This document shows positions 42,492 to 51,304 of a DNA stretch of 64,000 bases, piece after piece. The position numbers and the translations under genes are program-made. Positions within the stretch are counted from its first letter, which is position 1. The number at the start of each line of letters is the position of its first letter. Source of the DNA: Nocardiopsis_C rhodophaea (GTDB lineage Bacteria; Actinomycetota; Actinomycetes; Streptosporangiales; Streptosporangiaceae). The stretch spans positions 1 to 64,000 of the forward strand of contig NZ_BAAAPC010000023.1 in assembly GCF_039530945.1 (NCBI RefSeq). The letters are read 5' to 3'. The notes beneath the pieces are model-generated. The model did not search any database and was not told where the DNA came from. It saw only the letters and a list, made by a program, of their open reading frames with translations.

Positions 42492-43466
42492 ATGACTGCG
42501 ACGAATCGCCGCCGTGTCCTGCTCGCCAAGCCCCGTGGATACTGTGCCGGGGTGGACCGCGCTGTCGTCACGGTCGAGAAAGCCCTGGAACAGTACGGGG
42601 CCCCGATCTACGTGCGCAAGCAGATCGTGCACAACACGCACGTCGTGCGCACGCTGGAGGAGCGCGGGGCCGTCTTCGTCGAGGAGACCGACGAGGTGCC
42701 CGAGGGCGCGATCGTGGTCTTCTCCGCCCACGGCGTGTCGCCGATGGTGCACCAAGAGGCCGAGCGCCGCCAGCTCAAGACCATCGACGCCACCTGCCCC
42801 CTGGTCACGAAGGTGCACAAGGAGGCCAAGCGCTTCGCCAACGAGGACCGCGACATCATCCTGATCGGCCACACCGGTCACGAGGAGGTCGAGGGCACGA
42901 GCGGCGAGGCCCCGGAGCACATCCAGGTCGTGGAGAGCCCGGACGAGGTCGACAAGGTGAAGGTCCGCGATCCCGACAACGTCTCGTGGCTGTCCCAGAC
43001 CACGCTGTCGGTCGACGAGACGAACCAGACGGTCGACGCCCTGCGCCAGAAGTTCCCGAACCTTCTCGACCCGCCGAGCGACGACATCTGCTACGCCACC
43101 TCCAACCGCCAGGACGCGGTCAAGGAGATGGCGCCCGAGTGCGACCTGGTCATCGTGGTCGGCTCGGACAACTCCTCCAACTCGGTGCGGCTGGTCGAGG
43201 TCGCCCTGGACGGCGGGGCGAGCGCGGCCCACCTGATCGACAACGCCTCCCTGATGGACGAGGCCTGGCTCGAAGGCGTCACGACCGTGGGCGTGACCAG
43301 TGGCGCGTCGGTGCCCGACATCCTGGTCCAGGACCTGCTGCGCAGGCTCGCCGAGCACGGCTTCGACACCGTGCAGGAGATCGAGACGGCCGAGGAGCGC
43401 CTGACCTTCTCGCTGCCCAAGGAGCTCCGCCGGGACCTGCGGGCGGAGGAGCCGGCCGGCTCGTAA
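42492..43466 (+). CDS. ispH: 4-hydroxy-3-methylbut-2-enyl diphosphate reductase
   Basis: 324 residues from ATG 42492 (an ATG three codons earlier is possible). IspH carries out the last step of the MEP pathway, reducing HMBPP to IPP and DMAPP with an Fe-S cluster. The three ligands are Cys18 (RGYCAGVDRA), Cys102 (IDATCPLV) and Cys200 (DDICYATSNRQDA). Substrate-binding His50 (VHNTHVV), His80 (SAHGVSP) and His130 with catalytic Glu132 (GHTGHEEVEG) are all present. It supplies isoprenoid units for menaquinone and for the undecaprenyl carrier whose synthase lies at 59.1 kb. Confidence 0.97.
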   Translation: MTATNRRRVLLAKPRGYCAGVDRAVVTVEKALEQYGAPIYVRKQIVHNTHVVRTLEERGAVFVEETDEVPEGAIVVFSAHGVSPMVHQEAERRQLKTIDATCPLVTKVHKEAKRFANEDRDIILIGHTGHEEVEGTSGEAPEHIQVVESPDEVDKVKVRDPDNVSWLSQTTLSVDETNQTVDALRQKFPNLLDPPSDDICYATSNRQDAVKEMAPECDLVIVVGSDNSSNSVRLVEVALDGGASAAHLIDNASLMDEAWLEGVTTVGVTSGASVPDILVQDLLRRLAEHGFDTVQEIETAEERLTFSLPKELRRDLRAEEPAGS

Positions 43467-43503
43467 CCGGTCCTTCCCCCGTCCCCATTCGCTACGTGCG
43501 CGG

Positions 43504-43531
43504 CCCCGCGTCCGACGGTTCGGATGCGGGG
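43504..43531. terminator. Terminator between convergent ispH and DUF4245 genes
   Basis: CCCCGC-TCCGA pairs with TCGGA-GCGGGG across a CGGT loop (43504-43531), with one mismatched pair inside. It lies 38 bp after the ispH stop and 23 bp from the stop of the convergent gene, so it can serve both. Confidence 0.65.
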
Positions 43532-43554
43532 TCGATGCGCGTGGGGGCGCCGGG

Positions 43555-44091
43555 TCAGCTCTGGGGTTCCAATGACCCGGCCAGCGTCTCCAGCTCATCG
43601 AAGCCCGCGCTGCCGACGACGATGATGGTCGCGTCGTCCTCGCGTTTCACCAGCGCGCGGCGGGGTTTCCGGTCGCTCTGCGACGCGCGCTCGAAGCGCT
43701 CCCAGCTCGCGCCGTCCACGTCGGTCGTCCCGGCCGACTCACCCTTGGTGGTCTCGGCGATGAACGCGTCGGGGTCCGCGTCGCTCATGGAGAGCTCGGC
43801 GTGCCGGTCGGCGGGGGTGGCGAAGCCGAGCGTCCAGCTGACCGGGTCGTCGGTGGTCAGCCTCGAACTGGTCGGCACCCACCCTTCGGGCAGGCCGTCA
43901 CCCGGGGCATAGGTGGTGTAGTCGGCGGTGTCGCGGAGGTTCGCCGCGTCGATGCTGTAGTCGACGCTCGGGATGTGCTCCTCCCGCCCTCCCGCGACCA
44001 CGATGGCCATGACGAGCAGGATGCCGACGATGATGCCCATCGCGGCGGCCAGGGAACCGAAGGTCGCGTTGGCGCGGTTGTAGCTACTCAT
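43555..44091 (-). CDS. DUF4245 membrane-anchored protein
   Basis: 178 residues from ATG 44091. A transmembrane helix is at about residues 12-34 (GSLAAAMGIIVGILLVMAIVVAGG), and the rest should be extracytoplasmic. YTTYAPGDGLPEGWVPTSSRL and a terminal VVVGSAGFDELETLAGSL match the DUF4245 family of actinobacteria, commonly beside glpX and fumC as here. Function unknown. It follows the TetR gene on the same strand by 30 bp. Confidence 0.85.
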   Translation of the reverse strand: MSSYNRANATFGSLAAAMGIIVGILLVMAIVVAGGREEHIPSVDYSIDAANLRDTADYTTYAPGDGLPEGWVPTSSRLTTDDPVSWTLGFATPADRHAELSMSDADPDAFIAETTKGESAGTTDVDGASWERFERASQSDRKPRRALVKREDDATIIVVGSAGFDELETLAGSLEPQS

Positions 44092-44121
44092 GATGCTTCA
44101 AGCTTGCCGCAACGTACCGGG

Positions 44122-44760
44122 TCACTCGTCCCGGGGCCGGGGTCTCCGCTCCGCGGCATGCTGCGGCTCCAACCGGGACAGCAGCGCGGTGATGTCGTCG
44201 GCGAGGCGGCGCGCGTCCGCGTCGTCGCGGCGGATCACCTCGGCCACGGCGATGAGCATGGCACCGCTCACGACCATGAGGAGCGCCTCGTCGACGGGTT
44301 CGTCGGCCTTGCGGAACAAGGCGACGTTCCGGTCGGTCCACTCGCGGAGCCGGACCCGCAGCTGGGAGTCGAAGCCGGGCGGTCCGTCGCCGCTGAAGAA
44401 GAGGAGTGTGGTCTCCCTCTCCTCGATGCACCCCTCCAGGTAGGCGCGGGCGGCGGCGTACATCAACCGGGTGGGGTCGGTCTCCCCCTGGGCGCGGGCG
44501 TCGCTGACCGCCGTGTGGGTGCGTTCCTGCTGGCGCTGCTGGAACTCCTCGTACAGCGCCATGAAGAGGTCGGCCTTGCCGCTGAAGTGGTGATACAGGC
44601 TCCCGACGCTGGCCCCGGCCTCGGCGACGACCTCGCTCACCCCGGCCTTGGCGAACCCCACTGTGCGGAACACGTGGGCCGCCGCGTTCAGGAGGGCGCT
44701 GCGGGTGGCCGCTCCGCGGTGCGAGACCCGCACAGCCTTGTTGACCTTCTCAACCGTCAA
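44122..44760 (-). CDS. TetR-family transcriptional regulator
   Basis: Up to 212 residues. The frame opens at TTG 44760; a GTG at 44733 is also possible, because neither has a strong site. The TetR helix-turn-helix is clear: TRSALLNAAAHVFRTVGFAKAGV, VAEAGASVGSLYHHFSGKADLF. The ligand domain includes a CIEERETTLLFFSGDGPPGF block. It lies upstream of and on the same strand as the DUF4245 gene, and diverges from glpX across 179 bp. Its target is unknown. Confidence 0.88.
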   Translation of the reverse strand: MTVEKVNKAVRVSHRGAATRSALLNAAAHVFRTVGFAKAGVSEVVAEAGASVGSLYHHFSGKADLFMALYEEFQQRQQERTHTAVSDARAQGETDPTRLMYAAARAYLEGCIEERETTLLFFSGDGPPGFDSQLRVRLREWTDRNVALFRKADEPVDEALLMVVSGAMLIAVAEVIRRDDADARRLADDITALLSRLEPQHAAERRPRPRDE

Positions 44761-44939
44761 GTCCGAATACCGTCCCGTCCCTATCCCGACAGCGTGCCGA
44801 CGGCCCGCCTTGGGACGAGGTTACGCCAGTTGATTACGCTGGTTCCAAGCCACCGCACTCGGCGGGGGAACGTTGTGCCCACGAGAGCACCCGTTGTGAC
44901 CTGGGCATTGAGTGCTGCACCTGAGAGGCTGTTCGAAAG

Positions 44940-45965
44940 ATGACCAATCCCACCGCACCCGTGCCGCACGCGCCGGAGGCGCCTGACCGCAACCTGGCAC
45001 TCGAACTGGTCCGGGTGACCGAAGCCGCCGCTCTGGCCGCGGGCCGCTGGGTCGGCAAGGGAGACAAGATCGGGGCCGACGGTGTGGCCGTGCGCGGTAT
45101 GCGCCACCTGATCAGCACCGTGTCGATGGACGGAACCGTCGTTATCGGCGAGGGGGAGAAGGACAACGCCCCGATGCTGTTCAACGGCGAGCGTGTCGGC
45201 GACGGCGCGGGGCCGGAGTGCGACGTGGCGGTCGACCCGATCGACGGCACCCGGCTGACCGCGATGGGTATGCCGAACGCGATCGCGGTCATCGCCGTGA
45301 GCCCCCGCGGGTCAATGTTCGACCCGTCCGCCGTCTTCTACATGGACAAGCTGGCGACCGGTCCCGCGGCGGCGGGCGTGGTGGATATCACCGCGCCGGT
45401 CGGCGACAACATCCGGGCGGTGGCCCGCGCCAAGGGCGGCACCCCCGCTGATGTGACGGTCGTCATCCTCGACCGGCCGCGGCACAAGTCGATCGTGCGC
45501 GAGGTGCGTGAGGCCGGTGCGCGCATCAAGTTCATCACCGACGGCGACGTGGCCGGTGCCATCATGGCCGCCCGCGAGGGGACCGGTGTGGACCTGCTGC
45601 TGGGGATCGGCGGTACGCCCGAGGGCATCATCACGGCGTGCGCGATGAAGTGCCTCGGCGGTGTGATCCAGGGCCGGTTGTGGCCACAGGACGAGGATGA
45701 GCGGCGCAAGGCGATCGACGCCGGGCACGACCTGGACCGTGTCCTGACGACCGACGACCTGGTCGCTTCCGAGGACGTGTTCTTCGCGGCGACCGGCATC
45801 ACCGACGGCGAGCTGGTCGGAGGCGTCCGCTACCAGCCCGGAGGCGCCGTCACCGACTCGCTGGTGATGCGCGGGCGCAGCGGCACGGTCCGCAAGGTGC
45901 ACAGCGAGCACCGCATCGACAAGCTCGCGACCTACTCCGGCGTGGACTTCGAGACCGCTCGTTAG
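44940..45965 (+). CDS. glpX: Class II fructose-1,6-bisphosphatase
   Basis: 341 residues from ATG 44940. It hydrolyses fructose-1,6-bisphosphate to fructose-6-phosphate, an essential gluconeogenic step that actinobacteria carry out with the GlpX class only. Metal-binding motifs GEGEKDNAPMLFNGE and VAVDPIDGTRLTAMG are present, as is the conserved GIGGTPEGIITACAMKCLGG block. Length is normal. In actinobacteria glpX usually lies near fumC and a DUF4245 gene, as it does here. Confidence 0.97.
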   Translation: MTNPTAPVPHAPEAPDRNLALELVRVTEAAALAAGRWVGKGDKIGADGVAVRGMRHLISTVSMDGTVVIGEGEKDNAPMLFNGERVGDGAGPECDVAVDPIDGTRLTAMGMPNAIAVIAVSPRGSMFDPSAVFYMDKLATGPAAAGVVDITAPVGDNIRAVARAKGGTPADVTVVILDRPRHKSIVREVREAGARIKFITDGDVAGAIMAAREGTGVDLLLGIGGTPEGIITACAMKCLGGVIQGRLWPQDEDERRKAIDAGHDLDRVLTTDDLVASEDVFFAATGITDGELVGGVRYQPGGAVTDSLVMRGRSGTVRKVHSEHRIDKLATYSGVDFETAR

Positions 45966-46064
45966 GGACTGTCCGGCCCGGCGATATGGGCGGGATCAGG
46001 GGAAATTGACGACCTCGGGATTGGTACGGTCTACATCGACCAAGCTTGTCCCTCCGGAGGTTCG

Positions 46065-47648
46065 ATGTCCTATCCTGACCCGCCCAACCAGCCGTCGTGG
46101 GCGCCTCCCGGTCCGCAGACCGGGGGACAGCCCGCCGGACAACCCGGATATCCGGGATATCCGATGGGCATGGGCGCACCGCAGCCGCCGCAGTACGCCG
46201 CACCGCGGAAGAAGCGCATCTGGATGGTCCCGGTCGCCGCGGGCTTGGGTGTCGTGCTGCTGGCGTCCACCGTGTGGGCGGCCAACACGGTACTCGGAGG
46301 GTGGTTCGGCGGACCGCAGCCGGAGACGGTCATGCCGTCGTCGTCGGTGATGTTCGCCAAGCTCGACCTGAAGCCGTCGGGCGGGCAGCTGGCGAACTAC
46401 GCGGAGTTCGCGGGCAAGCTGCCGGACGAGGTCAAGGACGAGCTCGACCCCGAATCCGACCCCGCGCGCGACCTCGTCGAGAGCGAGTTCGACTACCTCG
46501 ACTACGACAAGGACGTCGAGCCGTGGCTCGGCAAGCGCTTCGGGTTCGCGATGTGGGAGACCGACTCCGAGGCCGCCCAGGTCTCCCGGGACGGCATGGC
46601 GGCGGCGTTCGCCGTGGCCGTGACCGATGAGGACGCCGCCCGGACAGCGCTGCAGGAGGTCCAGAAGAAGGAGGACCTGTCCTTCGACTTCCGGGACGAC
46701 TTCGCCCTCCTCGCACCGAACAGCGCGACGCTCAGCGACCTGGACAGCAAGATCGCGGCCAGCGGCACACTCGACGCCCAGGAGGACTTCGCGTCCGACA
46801 TGCAGAGCATCGGCGGCGACACCCTGGCGACGGCGTGGATGGACCTGGGAGAGTTCAGCAGGATCCAGGCCGACTCGCCTTCCAGCGGCTACGGCAGGTC
46901 CTCCAACCCCTTCGACGACCTGACCGGCGGTGAGGACGTCGAAGGCCGCGTCGCGATGTCGCTGAAGATCGAGAGCGAGTACGCGGAAGTGCGCGGCGAC
47001 ATGTTCGACGTCAAGAGCGGCAACGCCCTGGACGACTACAAGGCTCCCGAGCCCGGGCTGGAGGCGATGTCGTCTCTGCCGAACAACACCGTGATGGCGG
47101 TGGGCGGCAGCGGCCTGGACAGCGTGGCCGAACAGGTCTGGGAGGAGAACCCCGACGACTTCGGCGACTTCGAGGACGCCCTGGACGCGCAGGACGTGTC
47201 CCTGCCCGAGGGCTTCACCCAGCTCCTGGGGTCCAAGACCGCGCTCGGCATCACCGATGTCGAGGGGTCGTTCGACGACGTCTTCTCCAACGACTTCTCC
47301 CTCCAGTACCGAGCGACCGGTGCCGACGCCGACCTGCTGGAGGAGATCGCCACGGCGATGTCCGAGGCCAACTACAAGTCCGCCCCGGGCGTGGACACGG
47401 ACGGCGACACGGTCGTCATCTCCTCGGGGGCGACCGGCGCCGGAAAACTCGGTGACGACGCCTTCTTCCAGCGGGTCATGGAGGGGACGGAGGACTCCCA
47501 CGTCGGTGTGTACATGAACCTGCGGGAGTTCTCGCCGGACGACGACATCGCCAACCCCGAGCAGTGGGGGGCCGTGGGCGGCGCGGTGAACTTCGACGGG
47601 TCCAACGGTTCCATCGTGGCGCGGTGGGCTCCGTCCGGCGGCGCCTAG
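46065..47648 (+). CDS. DUF3352 domain membrane protein
   Basis: 527 residues from ATG 46065, with CGGAGG upstream. A Pro/Gly/Gln-rich cytosolic N-terminus (about 45 residues) precedes one transmembrane helix near 53-72 (VPVAAGLGVVLLASTVWAANTVL). The remaining 450 residues form an extracytoplasmic DUF3352 domain, with repeated acidic Asp/Ser-rich strands, beginning PSSSVMFAKLDLKPSG and including FGFAMWETDSEA. The family is widespread in actinobacteria and its function is unknown. A hairpin terminator follows at 47706. Confidence 0.85.
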   Translation: MSYPDPPNQPSWAPPGPQTGGQPAGQPGYPGYPMGMGAPQPPQYAAPRKKRIWMVPVAAGLGVVLLASTVWAANTVLGGWFGGPQPETVMPSSSVMFAKLDLKPSGGQLANYAEFAGKLPDEVKDELDPESDPARDLVESEFDYLDYDKDVEPWLGKRFGFAMWETDSEAAQVSRDGMAAAFAVAVTDEDAARTALQEVQKKEDLSFDFRDDFALLAPNSATLSDLDSKIAASGTLDAQEDFASDMQSIGGDTLATAWMDLGEFSRIQADSPSSGYGRSSNPFDDLTGGEDVEGRVAMSLKIESEYAEVRGDMFDVKSGNALDDYKAPEPGLEAMSSLPNNTVMAVGGSGLDSVAEQVWEENPDDFGDFEDALDAQDVSLPEGFTQLLGSKTALGITDVEGSFDDVFSNDFSLQYRATGADADLLEEIATAMSEANYKSAPGVDTDGDTVVISSGATGAGKLGDDAFFQRVMEGTEDSHVGVYMNLREFSPDDDIANPEQWGAVGGAVNFDGSNGSIVARWAPSGGA

Positions 47649-47705
47649 GCCGCGGCCTGACGCGACCGCGGCGACCGTAGCGGCCGCGGACGGCCCGAGC
47701 GGCGA

Positions 47706-47739
47706 GCGGGCGGCACCCCCAGCGGGGATGCCGCCCGTT
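47706..47739 (+). terminator. Terminator of the DUF3352 gene
   Basis: CGGGCGGCA (47706-47714) pairs with TGCCGCCCG (47728-47736), extended inward by a CCCC/GGGG helix across one mismatch, and followed by TTT. It lies 58 bp after the stop. Confidence 0.7.
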
Positions 47740-47804
47740 TCGCGTTCCGGACCGTCGGCACGCACCACCGCCGAAAGCGGCCGATCCGGCTAACGTGGGG
47801 TGGT

Positions 47805-48413
47805 GTGGACAACGCACTGCCTCCGGAACGGCTGCGCGCCTCCCATGCCGATCGGGAGCGCGTCTTCGACGTGCTGCGCAGCGCCGTGGAGGACGGGCGG
47901 CTGGACATCTCCGAGTTCGAGGAGCGCGCCGAACGCGTCTACCGGGCGCGCACGCTCGGCGAGCTGCCCGCGATCACCCGCGACCTCGTCCCGGCCGATC
48001 GGCAGCCGATCCAGCCGTACGCGGGGCCGGTGACCGCGTTCTTCGGCGATGTCCGCCGCTCCGGACGGTGGGTCCTGCGAGCCGAGGAGCACGTGGTGGC
48101 CGTCGGCGGCACCGCCGATGTGGATCTGCGCGAGGCGCTGATGATGCGTAGCCGGGTCCGCATGAACGCCTTCAGCCTCTTCGGCCGCGTCCGCATCCGC
48201 GTGCCCGAGGGGATCGACGTGCGGATGGGCGGCCGGGCGTTCCTCGGGCGGCGCACCAGCGGCGCGCGTCCGCCGGAGGAGAGCGACGCGCCGGTCCTGG
48301 AGATCGAGGGGTTCTCCCTCTTCGGCTCGGTGAGCGTGCACGCGCCGCGGCGGCGGAGCCGACGCGGGCGTTGGTCTCTGCCCCGATGGCGCGGGCGCCG
48401 CGAACTCGACTAG
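47805..48413 (+). CDS. DUF1707 SHOCT-like domain protein
   Basis: 202 residues from GTG 47805, with GTGGGG upstream. The N-terminal 50 residues are the DUF1707 domain: RASHADRERVFDVLRSAVEDGRL, EFEERAERVYRARTLGEL. The C-terminal part resembles the LiaF-like cell-wall-active antibiotics response domain, with a FGDVRRSGRWVL strand, repeated FSLFG motifs and an Arg-rich end. Such proteins are common and poorly understood in actinobacteria and may link envelope stress to regulation. Confidence 0.87.
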   Translation: MDNALPPERLRASHADRERVFDVLRSAVEDGRLDISEFEERAERVYRARTLGELPAITRDLVPADRQPIQPYAGPVTAFFGDVRRSGRWVLRAEEHVVAVGGTADVDLREALMMRSRVRMNAFSLFGRVRIRVPEGIDVRMGGRAFLGRRTSGARPPEESDAPVLEIEGFSLFGSVSVHAPRRRSRRGRWSLPRWRGRRELD

Positions 48414-48856
48414 ACGCGTGATTCCCGGGAGGGCTGTTCAAGGTCGTCTCCGGTGAGTGACCGGAGGACGGGGCTGGCCCATGCGGTGGGTGCTCCCGAC
48501 CGCGACGGTCGGCGAGCGGCTCGGCGTCGTGCTCGATACATATCCGGATACCACCCCCGGAATGTTGAAGGTTAACCGAGTGCCAGGTAAGTGATCTCTA
48601 GCGTCCACGCCACCCCCGCACCAGAAGGCCACTGGTCCGCCCCACCGCCTGCACTGGTCCATGCCTCTTCGGTGATCTCCGTTGTCCCCACGTTGACCTG
48701 CACGGACAAATGACAGGAAAGTACCTTTCCTTTTAGTTGAATCCGTGCCTATATTTCGGTCACCCCCCACCATTCGGTGCGCACCGTCTGGAACTCCCCC
48801 GGTGGGCCCCGGGGCGCGGTCCCGGCCCCGGCCCCCGCTCCCACAGGAGGACACCT
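48414..48856. other. Intergenic region ahead of the LPMO gene
   Basis: 443 bp without a gene. ACTGGTCC occurs twice, at 48631-48638 and 48653-48660, 22 bp apart. Each matches the left half of the DasR (dre) consensus but lacks the complementary right half. The 48715-48750 stretch is AT-richer and a possible promoter. DasR control of chitin-active enzymes is known in Streptomyces; here it is only a suggestion. Confidence 0.45.
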
Positions 48857-49492
48857 ATGCCCAGACGACGCACGACGGCCGCCCTCGCCGTGATCGGCGG
48901 CTTCACCCTGCTGTTCAGCGGACTCACCGCGTCCGCCGCCAACGCCCACGGCAGCATGCAGGACCCCGTCAGCCGGGTCTACAACTGCCGGTTGGAAGGG
49001 CCGGAAAACCCCCGTTCCGACGCGTGCCGAGACGCCATCGCCCGCGGCGGCACACAGCCCGTCTACGACTGGATGGAGGTCAACATCCCCAACGCCGCCG
49101 GACGGCACCGCCAGCTCATCCCCGACGGGCGGCTGTGCAGCGCCGGACGCGCCAAGTACGCGGCCTTCGACGCGGCGCGCACCGACTGGGTCGCCACCGA
49201 CCTGCCCTCGGGCGGGACGCGGACCCTCACCTTCCACGCCACCGCCCCGCACCGCGGGACCTACGAGTTCTACCTGACCCGGGACGGCTACAACCCGGCC
49301 CTGCCGCTGGCCTGGTCCGACCTGGAACCGACACCGCTGACGACGGTCACCGACCCGGCGACCTGGAACGGCCGGTGGAGCACCACGGTGCGGCTGCCGA
49401 ACAAGAGCGGACGGCACATGCTGTTCGTGATCTGGCAGCGGTCCGACAGCCCCGAGGCGTTCTACTCCTGCTCCGACGTGGTCTTCAGGTGA
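48857..49492 (+). CDS. AA10 lytic polysaccharide monooxygenase (secreted)
   Basis: 211 residues from ATG 48857, preceded by ACAGGAGGA. A Sec signal peptide ends SAANA|H, exposing His31 as the mature N-terminal residue of the copper histidine brace. The second ligand is His132 in TAPHRGTYEFYLT, and the axial Phe is in FYSCSDVVF. This single-domain AA10 enzyme cleaves chitin or cellulose oxidatively outside the cell; the sequence alone does not settle the substrate. There is no carbohydrate-binding module. The upstream region carries two ACTGGTCC half-sites. Confidence 0.93.
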   Translation: MPRRRTTAALAVIGGFTLLFSGLTASAANAHGSMQDPVSRVYNCRLEGPENPRSDACRDAIARGGTQPVYDWMEVNIPNAAGRHRQLIPDGRLCSAGRAKYAAFDAARTDWVATDLPSGGTRTLTFHATAPHRGTYEFYLTRDGYNPALPLAWSDLEPTPLTTVTDPATWNGRWSTTVRLPNKSGRHMLFVIWQRSDSPEAFYSCSDVVFR

Positions 49493-49692
49493 CACGCGCC
49501 GCGGCGCTCGGCTGACGGACCCTCCCCCCCGGCCCCGGACCGTCCCGCAGCGGCCCGGGGCCGCCTTCGCGACCAACGTGACGCTCAGCACGTTCCGGGA
49601 GGTCGTGGGCGTGTGAAGCGGGGTGCGGGAAGCCTCGGCGCGGGGTATCTGGCAGTCTTGTGCACAGGTTTCCCTGGAGGTGTCTTTCAGCA

Positions 49693-51078
49693 ATGAGTGA
49701 ATTCCGCATCGAGCACGACTCGATGGGCGAGGTCAAGGTCCCCGCCGACGCCAAGTGGCGTGCGCAGACGCAGCGCGCGGTCGAGAACTTCCCGATCTCG
49801 GGGCAGGGCCTGGAGAGCGCGCACATCGCCGCTCTGGGGCACATCAAGGCCGCCGCCGCCAAGGTCAACGCCGAGCTCGGGGTCGTGCCGGACCGCCTCG
49901 CCAAGGCGATCCGCGAGGCCGCCCTGGAGGTCGCCGAGGGCAAGTGGGACGACCACTTCCCGATCGATGTGTTCCAGACGGGTTCCGGCACGTCCAGCAA
50001 CATGAACACCAACGAGGTCGTCGCGACGCTGGCGAGCGCGCGCCTCGGCGAGGACGTCCACCCCAACGACCACGTCAACGCCTCGCAGTCGTCCAACGAC
50101 GTGTTCCCCTCGTCGATCCACATCGCCGCGACCGCGGCCGTGGTCAACGAGCTGATCCCCGCGCTGCGCCACCTGGAGGGCGAGTTCACCCGCAAGTCGG
50201 TGGAGTTCTCGACCGTCGTGAAGAGCGGGCGCACGCACCTGATGGACGCCACCCCGGTCACCCTGGGCCAGGAGTTCGCCGGCTACGCGGCACAGGTGCG
50301 TTACGGGGTCGAGCGCCTGCAGGCCGTTCTGCCGCGCGTCGCCGAGCTGCCGCTGGGCGGCACCGCCGTCGGCACCGGCATCAACACCCCCGAGGGCTTC
50401 TCCGAGCGGGTCATCGCCGAGATCGCGAACGCCACCGGTCTGCCGCTGACCGAGGCCCGCGACCACTTCGAGGCGCAGGGCGCCCGCGACGGCCTGGTCG
50501 AACTCTCCGGCCAGCTGCGGACCATCGCGGTGAGCTTCGCCAAGTTCGCCAACGACATCCGCTGGATGGGCTCCGGCCCGCGCACCGGCCTCCAGGAGAT
50601 CTTCCTGCCCGACCTCCAGCCGGGGTCCTCGATCATGCCCGGCAAGGTCAACCCGGTGCTGTGCGAGGCCATGCTGCAGGTCTCCTCGCAGGTCGTCGGC
50701 AACGACGCGGCGGTGGCGTTCGGCGGGGCCAGCGGCAACTTCGAGCTCAACGTGCAGCTCCCGCTGATCGCCCGCAACGTGCTGGAGTCGGTCCGCCTGC
50801 TGGCCAACGTCTCCCGCGTGTTCGCCGACCGCTGCGTGGCCGGGATCGAGGCCAACGAGGAGCGCTGCCGCGAGTACGCCGAGTCCTCCCCCTCCATCGT
50901 CACGCCGCTTAACCGCTACATCGGCTACGAGGAGGCCGCCAAGGTCGCCAAGCAGGCCCTGGCCGATCGCAAGACGATCCGCGAGGTCGTGCTCGAACGC
51001 GGCTACATCGCCGACGGCAAACTCACCGAGGCGCAGCTCGACGAGGCGCTCGACGTGCTGAAGATGACGAACTCCTAA
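49693..51078 (+). CDS. fumC: Class II fumarate hydratase
   Basis: 461 residues from ATG 49693. It interconverts fumarate and malate in the TCA cycle as a homotetramer without an Fe-S cluster. The family blocks are all here: TGSGTSSNMNTNEVVA, NASQSSNDVFPSS, GRTHLMDATPVTLGQEF, and the signature GSSIMPGKVNPV. Length is normal for FumC. A U-rich rho-independent terminator follows at 51123. Confidence 0.97.
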   Translation: MSEFRIEHDSMGEVKVPADAKWRAQTQRAVENFPISGQGLESAHIAALGHIKAAAAKVNAELGVVPDRLAKAIREAALEVAEGKWDDHFPIDVFQTGSGTSSNMNTNEVVATLASARLGEDVHPNDHVNASQSSNDVFPSSIHIAATAAVVNELIPALRHLEGEFTRKSVEFSTVVKSGRTHLMDATPVTLGQEFAGYAAQVRYGVERLQAVLPRVAELPLGGTAVGTGINTPEGFSERVIAEIANATGLPLTEARDHFEAQGARDGLVELSGQLRTIAVSFAKFANDIRWMGSGPRTGLQEIFLPDLQPGSSIMPGKVNPVLCEAMLQVSSQVVGNDAAVAFGGASGNFELNVQLPLIARNVLESVRLLANVSRVFADRCVAGIEANEERCREYAESSPSIVTPLNRYIGYEEAAKVAKQALADRKTIREVVLERGYIADGKLTEAQLDEALDVLKMTNS

Positions 51079-51122
51079 GACGCGCGGCCTGGTCGCCCGC
51101 CCATCGGGCTCGAACGGCGGGG

Positions 51123-51167
51123 AAGCTGGTGTGCCGGGATGTCCCGGTGCGCCAGCTTTTCCTTTTT
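51123..51167 (+). terminator. Rho-independent terminator after fumC
   Basis: AAGCTGG-TGTG-CCGGGA pairs with TCCCGG-TGCG-CCAGCTT (51123-51158), the middle pairs being G-U wobbles. It is followed by TTCCTTTTT. This is the only textbook hairpin-plus-U-tract terminator seen in the window. Confidence 0.88.
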
Positions 51168-51304
51168 CCGCGCTCCTTCTCCGATAACGTCGTGGCCGAT
51201 TCACGCCAATTCGCCGGAAAGTGATCATCATCGTGATCTTGTGAGTAATCTGCAGGTGAACCCACTGCGTTTCCCCCCATTCTCTCCCCCGGCAAAGGCT
51301 GCTC

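Noticed and set aside
48625..48665. Full DasR operators upstream of the LPMO gene
   Set aside because: Only left half-sites match; the right halves differ at most positions.
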